Assembly (NCBI RefSeq): GCF_039023475.1
Contig: NZ_JBCHVB010000001.1
Span: forward strand, 310,001 to 374,000
Source: Erwinia sp039023475
GTDB lineage: Bacteria > Pseudomonadota > Gammaproteobacteria > Enterobacterales > Enterobacteriaceae
Reading direction: 5' to 3'
Length of the DNA stretch: 64,000 nt
Position 1 is the first letter of the stretch, and the number at the start of each line of letters is the position of its first letter. A program made the position numbers and the translations under genes. The notes under the pieces were generated by a model. That model was not told where the DNA came from and made no database searches. It was given only the letters and a program-made list of their open reading frames with translations. Shown one piece after another: positions 58,123 through 64,000 of this stretch.

Positions 58123-59046
58123 TCAGCCCGGATGGCTTTTACGTATGGTGGCCATCAGAACTTCACTGCTGAGGCTGAGCCGCGTCCCTGAACGGGTAAT
58201 GATGCCGACCGGCTCGCCGGGGCCGTGAGAAGCGATGGGGAGGGCGGCGAGCGAGTGATGCAGTAAGTCGTCGCGTATTGCGCCGGAAGGCACAAACCAG
58301 ACGTAGTTATAGCGCAGCGCCAGCTGGCGGGCGAGCGAGGTGGAAGAGGTTTCCACCAGCGTGGCGGGAAGGCGACAGTTTTGCTCCCTGAGCATCGCTT
58401 CCGCTATCCGGCGGGGGGCCGTCCCCTCCGGCGAGATCACCACCGGCCAGGCCAGCGCTTTTGACAACGTGACGTTGTCACTCAAAAGCGGGTGATTGGG
58501 CCGCACCACCAGCCGCAGTGATTCAAGAAAGAGCAGTTCGTAAGTGAGCCCGGTCATCATTTCCGGGTCAGACATCCGGCCTATCCCGACGTCAAACTCT
58601 CCCGCCCTGAGCCCGGCAAGCAGGACGTTGTTATGCAGCGTTGCGACCTGCACAATAGCCTGCGGCTGCTGCTGATGAAAACGTTCGAGGATCGAGGGAA
58701 ACATCCCCAGCGCTACCGTGGTCAGCACGCCCACTCTGAGTACGGCGGGTTCGTCGAGATCGGCAGGACGGAAAGATTGTCCGGCATGGTTCAGCGCATC
58801 CAAGATCCGTACCGCATGCGTCAGAAACTGTTCACCCATTGTAGTCAGCTGAGCACCGAGGCGGCCTCGTTCGAACAGCCGGGCGCCCGCCAGCGCCTCC
58901 AGCTCATTAAGGGTTTTCGACAGCGCGGGCTGGCTCAGCGAGAGCGTTTCCGCCGCACGGCCAAGCGTCCCTTGCTGAGCAATGGCCACAAAAGTGTGCA
59001 GATGGCGCAGACGTATGCGCTGATTGAACAGGTAATTTTTATCCAT
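58123..59046 (-). CDS. LysR-family regulator, PcaQ-like
   Basis: The 307-residue protein has an N-terminal LysR HTH (about 13-60: LRHLHTFVAIAQQGTLGRAAETLSLSQPALS motif region) and a periplasmic-binding-like co-inducer domain. RIRLRHLHTFVAIAQ and the overall pattern resemble PcaQ and other protocatechuate-pathway LysR proteins. It is divergent from an AAHS-family aromatic-acid transporter, which supports control by an aromatic compound. TTTACGGTAAA (59049-59059), right before the start codon, is a possible binding site. Confidence 0.85.
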   Translation of the reverse strand: MDKNYLFNQRIRLRHLHTFVAIAQQGTLGRAAETLSLSQPALSKTLNELEALAGARLFERGRLGAQLTTMGEQFLTHAVRILDALNHAGQSFRPADLDEPAVLRVGVLTTVALGMFPSILERFHQQQPQAIVQVATLHNNVLLAGLRAGEFDVGIGRMSDPEMMTGLTYELLFLESLRLVVRPNHPLLSDNVTLSKALAWPVVISPEGTAPRRIAEAMLREQNCRLPATLVETSSTSLARQLALRYNYVWFVPSGAIRDDLLHHSLAALPIASHGPGEPVGIITRSGTRLSLSSEVLMATIRKSHPG

Positions 59047-59358
59047 ACTTTACGGTAAACAGGGGCGGGCAGCCCGGCAAGCCTGCGCCATCAAATTTGT
59101 TAACCTTATTGCAATTTTCTATTAACATTTGTGCCTGAAAAGCGCTTATCTATTACTTCAGCTATTCGGCTCCCGGTTTTACTATTCACTCAGCTTATCG
59201 ATCGGCTTTTTATCCGGGCTGGTCTGATGAGCGATATCTCAGGCGCAAAAGGTATTTTTTCAAAGAGAAATTGCGCTTAATCCGGTATCATCCGAGGCTC
59301 TCAATTCTGGATCACCTGCCAGCCACAAAGACCCAATCTGGCACCATGGAGCGCTAAC
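59047..59358. promoter_or_regulatory. Divergent promoter region of the LysR and transporter genes
   Basis: The 312 bp hold TTTACGGTAAA at 59049-59059, a short perfect dyad of the LysR T-N-A kind. AT-rich segments follow (59100-59160), with no additional gene. Confidence 0.45.
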
Positions 59359-60684
59359 GTGGAGCATTCTGCCGCGATCGATGTCCGTGCCCTGATCAAT
59401 CAGGGCAGCCTGAGCCGCTTTCAGCAACGGCTTATTATCCTCTGTTTCGCCGTGGTCGCGATGGACGGGCTTGATATCGCCATTATGGGGTTTATCGCAC
59501 CGGCGCTGAAAAGCAGCTGGGATGTGACAACGTCACAGCTGGGCGTGGTGATCAGCGCCGCGCTGGCCGGACTGGCGCTGGGCGCCCTGTTTGCCGGGCC
59601 GCTGGCCGATCGTTTCGGACGACGGCGGATCATTATCAGCAGCGTCTTCTTTTTTGGTTTCTGGACGCTGGTGACCGCCTTTTCCCGGAGCCTGGAGCAG
59701 ATGATGCTGTTCCGTTTTCTGACCGGACTGGGGCTGGGCGCAGCGATGCCGAATGTGGGTACGCTGGTGGCGGAATATTCACCGGAACGTAAAAGAGCCT
59801 TTCTGATCACCATCGTCTTCTGTGGGTTCACCTTTGGGGCGGCTGGCGGGGGATTTGCTGCCTCATGGCTTATCCCCAACTTTGGCTGGCATGCGGTGTT
59901 GATTATGGGCGGCCTGCTGCCGCTGCTGCTTGTTCCCCTGCTGCTGATGTGGCTTCCCGAATCCGTCCGTTTTCTGATTGCGCGTCAGGGGCCTGTTGCG
60001 CAGATCCGCGCCGTCGTCGGTAAACTGGCACCGGACCTCGCCCAGCCCGACAGCCAGTTTGTCATGCCCGAAAAAGCACAGCGGTCAGGTGCGGTCAGGC
60101 TGGTGGTAACCCGTCCCTATCTCTCCGGCAGTATGCTGCTCTGGGGAGGCTATTTTATGGGGCTGTTTCTGGTCTACCTGATTGGCAGCTGGCTGCCTTT
60201 GCTGGTAAAGGAGATGGGCATGACTATCGCCCAGGCCGCGCTCGTTACCGCGATGTATCAGGCTGGCGGCACGGTAGGTTCGCTCTTCGCTGGCTGGATG
60301 ATGGATCGCTTTAATGCCAATCTGGCGCTCGCGGCCATCTATTTTGCCGGCGCGGCGGGCACGCTCGCCATCGGGTACGCTCCGGTAAATACGCTGATCC
60401 TCAGCCTGATTGCGTTCAGCAGCGGCTTCTGCCTGAATGGTGCCAACACCGGGATGAATGCGTTGTCAGCCAGCTATTATCCCACCCATGCGCGGGCAAC
60501 AGGTTCAAGCTGGATGCACGGTGTGGGCAGGACAGGGGCGATCCTCAGCGCCTTCGCCGGTGCTCAGATGCTCTCCGTGGGCTGGCATATTACGGAGGTC
60601 TTCACCTTTCTGGCGGTCGTTGCGGTGCTGACCTCGCTGCTGCTGCTGGCGAAGTACCGTTTCGGCTATGTCCGCCAGAAGTAA
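59359..60684 (+). CDS. MFS aromatic acid:H+ symporter (AAHS family)
   Basis: The 441-residue protein has twelve membrane helices. It shows the AAHS-type first-helix signature MDGLDIAIMGF (D-G-x-D), the loop 2-3 motif GPLADRFGRRRI, and GWMMDRF in the loop 8-9 repeat. PcaK, MhpT and related carriers import 4-hydroxybenzoate, protocatechuate or phenylpropionates. It starts with GTG preceded by GGAGCG. Control by the divergent PcaQ-like regulator is likely. No ring-cleavage genes are visible downstream within the window. Confidence 0.87.
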   Translation: MEHSAAIDVRALINQGSLSRFQQRLIILCFAVVAMDGLDIAIMGFIAPALKSSWDVTTSQLGVVISAALAGLALGALFAGPLADRFGRRRIIISSVFFFGFWTLVTAFSRSLEQMMLFRFLTGLGLGAAMPNVGTLVAEYSPERKRAFLITIVFCGFTFGAAGGGFAASWLIPNFGWHAVLIMGGLLPLLLVPLLLMWLPESVRFLIARQGPVAQIRAVVGKLAPDLAQPDSQFVMPEKAQRSGAVRLVVTRPYLSGSMLLWGGYFMGLFLVYLIGSWLPLLVKEMGMTIAQAALVTAMYQAGGTVGSLFAGWMMDRFNANLALAAIYFAGAAGTLAIGYAPVNTLILSLIAFSSGFCLNGANTGMNALSASYYPTHARATGSSWMHGVGRTGAILSAFAGAQMLSVGWHITEVFTFLAVVAVLTSLLLLAKYRFGYVRQK

Positions 60685-60799
60685 GTGAAGAGGTGCCCGC
60701 CGCCGGGCGGGCAGGATCACAGTTTGCTAATTCTTTTCTCCGCCCCCGCCGCTTTCCAGTAATCTGAATATCCTCTCCTCAGGCCAGAAGGGTCAGAAA

Positions 60800-62170
60800 A
60801 TGGAAAACGGATGGGTGACTGCCGACGAGCTTCGCACCAGCTTTGCCGGTGCAATGTCTGATATGTATCAGCAGGAGGTGCCGCAGTACGGCACGCTGCT
60901 GAGGCTGGTTAAACAGGTGAATGAGGAGGTACTGGCGCAGGATCCAGCGCTCAGGCAGCAGCTTGAGCAACAGGGCGAACTAGCCCGCCTCAGCGTGGAG
61001 CGGCATGGCGCTATTCGCGTCGGCACCGGCGCTGAACTGGCGATGCTCCGTCAGATCTTCGCTATCATGGGGATGTTTCCGGTCGGCTACTACGATCTCT
61101 CACAGGCGGGCGTGCCGGTGCATTCCACCGCGTTTCGTCCGCTGGACGAGGCGGCGCTGAAGGTCAACCCGTTCCGGCTGTTTACCTCGCTGCTGCGCAC
61201 GGAACTGATAGAGGATGTCGCCCTGCGGGAAAAAGCGGTCAGCATTCTGGCTGCGCGGGATATTTTTACTCCGCGTTGCAGGGAGCTGGTCGCTGTTCAT
61301 CAGCAGGAAGGGGGCTTCACTCCGGCTCAGGCGAAGGAATTCATCGGCGAAGCGCTGGAAACCTTCCGCTGGCATCAGCAAACCCTTGTCGACAGTTCAA
61401 CCTATCACGCACTGCATGAGCAGCACCGGCTTATCGCCGACGTGGTCTGTTTTCCGGGCTGCCATATTAACCATTTGACGCCCCGCACGCTGGATATCGA
61501 TCGTGTTCAGGCCCTGATGCCGGAAGCGGGCATCACCCCGAAAGCGACCATTGAGGGCCCTCCGGCGCGGAAAATCCCACTGCTGCTACGGCAGACCAGC
61601 TTCAGGGCGCTGGAAGAAAAGGTCCGCTTTACGGATAACGCCCAGGGGACCCATACCGCCCGGTTTGGAGAGATTGAACAGCGGGGCATTGCGCTGACGG
61701 CAAAAGGCCGGGCGCTTTACGATCGCCTGCTGGCGCAGGCGGGCACTGCAAGTGACAACGTCACGCAGCAGCGACAGCTTGAGGTCGTCTTCAGCGCCTT
61801 TCCGGATGATGAGAAGACGCTGCGTCAGCATGAGCTGGCCTGGTTCAGCTGGTCGCTGACCGACAAGGGAGAAGCTAATCCGCAGTTGATCGCGGCTGAA
61901 ACCGATCGGGAAAAGCTGCTGGCCGAAGGCTGCTTAATGGCCTCGCCGGTGATATATGAAGATTTTTTACCGGTCAGCGCGGCGGGTATTTTCCAGTCCA
62001 ATCTGGGTGGGGAAAGCCAGACAAGATCGGCAGGAAACGCCAGCCAGCAGACGTTCGAGGCGGCGCTGGGCTGTCCGGTGCATGATGAAATTGCCCTCTA
62101 CCGGCAGCGTGAAACAGCCAGCTTGTTACACTGTAACGCATCAGGCGTGCTTGCCGTGTCTGGCAGGTAA
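60800..62170 (+). CDS. hglS: DUF1338 protein, 2-oxoadipate dioxygenase/decarboxylase (HglS, YdcJ homologue)
   Basis: The 456-residue protein is collinear with E. coli YdcJ, sharing MYQQEVPQYGTLL, VERHGAIRVG and HINHLTPRTLDIDRVQ. Family enzymes are iron-dependent and convert 2-oxoadipate to D-2-hydroxyglutarate in lysine degradation. The metal ligands His (in RHGAIRVG), His (in CHINHL) and Glu (in FGEIEQRG) are all present. The ATG has AGAAGGGTCAG upstream. It follows the transporter by about 115 bp on the same strand. 2-oxoadipate is also near aromatic-acid end products in size, so a broader role is possible. Confidence 0.88.
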   Translation: MENGWVTADELRTSFAGAMSDMYQQEVPQYGTLLRLVKQVNEEVLAQDPALRQQLEQQGELARLSVERHGAIRVGTGAELAMLRQIFAIMGMFPVGYYDLSQAGVPVHSTAFRPLDEAALKVNPFRLFTSLLRTELIEDVALREKAVSILAARDIFTPRCRELVAVHQQEGGFTPAQAKEFIGEALETFRWHQQTLVDSSTYHALHEQHRLIADVVCFPGCHINHLTPRTLDIDRVQALMPEAGITPKATIEGPPARKIPLLLRQTSFRALEEKVRFTDNAQGTHTARFGEIEQRGIALTAKGRALYDRLLAQAGTASDNVTQQRQLEVVFSAFPDDEKTLRQHELAWFSWSLTDKGEANPQLIAAETDREKLLAEGCLMASPVIYEDFLPVSAAGIFQSNLGGESQTRSAGNASQQTFEAALGCPVHDEIALYRQRETASLLHCNASGVLAVSGR

Positions 62171-62638
62171 GCCGGAACCCTGCGGGTTGATAGTATGTCA
62201 GCCCGCAAGGCTCAGCGAGCGCCCCTGTTACTTCCTGATGTTCCGCACAGCTTACTGTTATACAAGCAGACCTGCCATCAGGTCAGCCCGCGTAAGCCCC
62301 CTCATTTATTATCCTTTCCTCAGCCCCTGCCGGGCGCTTTTGCACTGCAACAAGTAAGGGGAAACAGGAAGCGCTGTTGGCCGGATTATGCCGCTATCTC
62401 CCAGTCAACCGGCCAATATTATTTGACCTTTAAGACGTGCTGAGCGGGGTAAGAGATTTAGCCGGATTTTGAACTTTTTGATTTCATGGGGCTAAAGCGG
62501 CCAGATTTCTGATTGCCAGCGGCGGTAAGTGCCGCTTTAGTGAGTTTTTTTTAAGCTTAATCTGCAAATGCGCCCGGACATTGGACTTTCGTCTCACAGC
62601 TACAAATAATGTTTCGCAGACTATGAGTGGAAGAACGC
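62171..62638. other. Intergenic stretch before the carboxylesterase gene
   Basis: No supported gene. It contains the inverted repeat at 62492-62540 and AT-rich bases after 62545 that probably hold the esterase promoter. Confidence 0.5.
62492..62552 (+). terminator. Long-loop inverted repeat with T-run
   Basis: CTAAAGCGGC (62492-62501) is a perfect inverted complement of GCCGCTTTAG (62531-62540) around a 29-nt loop, and eight T follow four bases later. It may end the hglS transcript. Confidence 0.5.
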
Positions 62639-64000
62639 ATGAAAAACGATCGCATGATAAGGACCGGGACGGCGGAAGGCAGCTTACGCGGCGTACTTGA
62701 GGAAGACGTATTTGTTTTCAGAGGGATACCCTATGCCGCTCCTCCGGTCGGCCCGCTGCGCTGGCAGCCGCCAAAACCGGTTCGCCCATGGGAGGGCGAG
62801 CGTGACGCCACCCGGTGGGGAAACGCCAGCTGGCAGAACCGGGAGTATTGCGTTGCCGTGGGCGGCGGCGATCCGGGGGCGTTCAGTGAAGACTGCCTCT
62901 ATCTGAATGTCTGGACGCCAGATATCTCTCCCTCATCGCCGCTACCGGTCATGGTCTGGCTTCACGGCGGCGGCTTTACTATCGGGTCGGGCGGACTGGC
63001 CCCTTATGCCGGTCATGCGCTGGCCGCACGCGGCGTGGTGATGGTGACGCTTAACTACCGCCTCGGTCATCTGGGCTTTTTTGCCCACCCCGCGCTGGAT
63101 AAGGAGTATCCCGGGGGCGAAGTGGTGAATAATTTTGCGCTGCTGGATCAGATCGCTGCCCTGCAGTGGATCCAGCGCAATATTGCTGCTTTCGGCGGCG
63201 ACAGGCATAACGTCACGCTGATGGGGGAATCTTCCGGCGCCCGTAGCGTCCTCTCGCTTTATACCTCGCCGCTCTCTATTGGGCTTTTTCATAAAGGTAT
63301 CGCGCAGAGTGCCTATACCTTGCCGGACATCCCGCGCCACAAGGCGCTGAAGAATGGCGAGGCGCTGGCCCGGCACTTTTCACTGGAGAATGCCACTGCC
63401 AGCCAGCTGCGGGCGCTCCCGGCAGAGGCGTTCTGGCCTCTGGATCGCCAGATGGCAAACGGCCCGGTCGCCATTGCCGGAGACAGCGTATTGCCTGAGC
63501 CGATGCTCAAAGTGTTTACCTCAGGCAGACAGCACCGCTTACCGCTGATGATTGGCAGCAACAGTGATGAAGCCAGCGTGCTCAGCTATTTTGGCGTAGA
63601 CCCGGCGAGCGTCATCGCCAGAATACGTCAGACGCAGCGCATCGGCCTGCGGATGAAAATGATCCGCTGCCTGTACGAAGGCGTTTATGACGATAAAGTT
63701 CTGGGCCGACAGGTGGCAAGGGACATGACCTTCACCACCATGGGCTACGTGGCGGCGCTGGCTCATCACAACAGAGGCGTGCCGGCGTGGCGTTACTATT
63801 TCGATTACGTCTCTGAAAATTCGAGGGACATCTATCCTGACGGCACCTGGCACGGTAACGAAATTCCCTACGTTCTGAACACGCTTGATGCGCTTCACGA
63901 ACAGATGACGGAGAGGCCTTTTACCGCTAAAGATCGCGAGTTTGCCAGTAAGGTCAGTGATTACTGGCTGAATTTTGCCCGCGAGGCGACGCTTTTTTCC
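62639..64000 (+). CDS. Type-B carboxylesterase, 3' truncated by window edge
   Basis: 454 codons are visible and no stop is reached. The protein is a carboxylesterase/acetylcholinesterase-fold enzyme: FRGIPYAAPPVGPLRW near the start, EDCLYLNVWTP, the oxyanion-hole HGGGF, and nucleophile Ser in GESSGARSV (about residue 200). Glu/Asp and His of the triad lie in the later part, with DGTWHGNEIPYV the probable His region. The ATG at 62639 is preceded by TGGAAG. No signal peptide is seen. It probably hydrolyses esters of aromatic or other carboxylic acids; linkage to the neighbouring uptake genes is only suggestive. Confidence 0.85.
   Translation, partial: MKNDRMIRTGTAEGSLRGVLEEDVFVFRGIPYAAPPVGPLRWQPPKPVRPWEGERDATRWGNASWQNREYCVAVGGGDPGAFSEDCLYLNVWTPDISPSSPLPVMVWLHGGGFTIGSGGLAPYAGHALAARGVVMVTLNYRLGHLGFFAHPALDKEYPGGEVVNNFALLDQIAALQWIQRNIAAFGGDRHNVTLMGESSGARSVLSLYTSPLSIGLFHKGIAQSAYTLPDIPRHKALKNGEALARHFSLENATASQLRALPAEAFWPLDRQMANGPVAIAGDSVLPEPMLKVFTSGRQHRLPLMIGSNSDEASVLSYFGVDPASVIARIRQTQRIGLRMKMIRCLYEGVYDDKVLGRQVARDMTFTTMGYVAALAHHNRGVPAWRYYFDYVSENSRDIYPDGTWHGNEIPYVLNTLDALHEQMTERPFTAKDREFASKVSDYWLNFAREATLFS

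Noticed and set aside
62195..62443. Plus-strand 82-codon frame after hglS
   Set aside because: No ribosome site, odd composition rich in Pro, Leu and Arg, and no recognised family.
1..64000. CRISPR arrays, tRNA or rRNA genes, prophage
   Set aside because: No regularly spaced repeat arrays, no tRNA cloverleaf or rRNA signature, and no phage structural or integrase genes were seen.

Overview
This window is a chromosomal segment of a gamma-proteobacterium of the order Enterobacterales, most likely an Erwiniaceae member (Pantoea/Erwinia-like). The housekeeping genes read as close relatives of E. coli genes (tpx, ycjG, mpaA, mppA, zntB, fnrS, ttcA, dbpA, ldhA, ydbH-ynbE-ydbL, azoR, hrpA, ydgD, ydgU, asr, rstA-rstB, ydgI, ydgH, pntA-pntB, uspE, fnr, smrA). 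They sit in a shuffled order and are interrupted by accessory blocks. The genus is inferred from gene content and was not tested by alignment.

Region 1 (1-1535) is the end of a sugar-uptake operon: an outer-membrane beta-barrel porin cut by the window edge, then a ScrK-like fructokinase. Region 2 (1665-14071) is the most unusual part. It is an apparently complete, undescribed catabolic locus of two divergent operons around a LacI-family regulator. The leftward operon encodes an MFS transporter, a histidinol-dehydrogenase-like enzyme, an SDR, an alpha/beta hydrolase, an HpcH/HpaI aldolase and a bicupin. The rightward operon encodes the regulator, two paralogous proteins each made of two NTF2/SnoaL-like domains, a second histidinol-dehydrogenase-like enzyme and an amidase-signature enzyme. 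Two perfect 14-bp palindromes with an ATACGTAT core lie exactly 90 bp apart in the divergent promoter and are the obvious operators.

Region 3 (14072-20945) is a patchwork of transferred or decaying genes: an EamA exporter and TetR regulator, a LysE-type exporter broken by one amber codon, a DUF4142 secreted protein next to an IS3-type transposase remnant, an HD-domain protein divergent from a DJ-1/AraC regulator, and two AT-rich lipoprotein genes. Region 4 (21192-30300) returns to core genes: tpx, murein-peptide recycling (ycjG, mpaA, mppA), zntB, the FNR-dependent small RNA FnrS with its FNR box, a proline-rich microprotein, ttcA and dbpA.

Region 5 (30450-32500) is a small island. It holds a PAAR-DUF3289 protein, which looks like a type VI secretion effector, and a DUF943 partner, probably its immunity protein. 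About 20 bp later comes a clear remnant of a ColE1-type plasmid replication region, with the RNAII promoter and 5' part and the complete antisense RNAI. Region 6 (32604-58118) is mostly core: monooxygenase, DUF333 lipoprotein, ldhA, the ydbH-ynbE-ydbL envelope lipid-transport operon, azoR, hrpA, ydgD-ydgU-asr, an M32 carboxypeptidase, rstAB, ydgI, ydgH, pntAB, uspE, fnr and smrA. Two regulatory circuits close inside the window: FNR with fnrS, and RstA with an RstA-box-like site upstream of asr.

Region 7 (58123-64000) is an accessory metabolic block: a PcaQ-like LysR regulator divergent from an AAHS-family aromatic-acid transporter, a DUF1338/HglS-type 2-oxoadipate dioxygenase, and a type-B carboxylesterase running off the window end.
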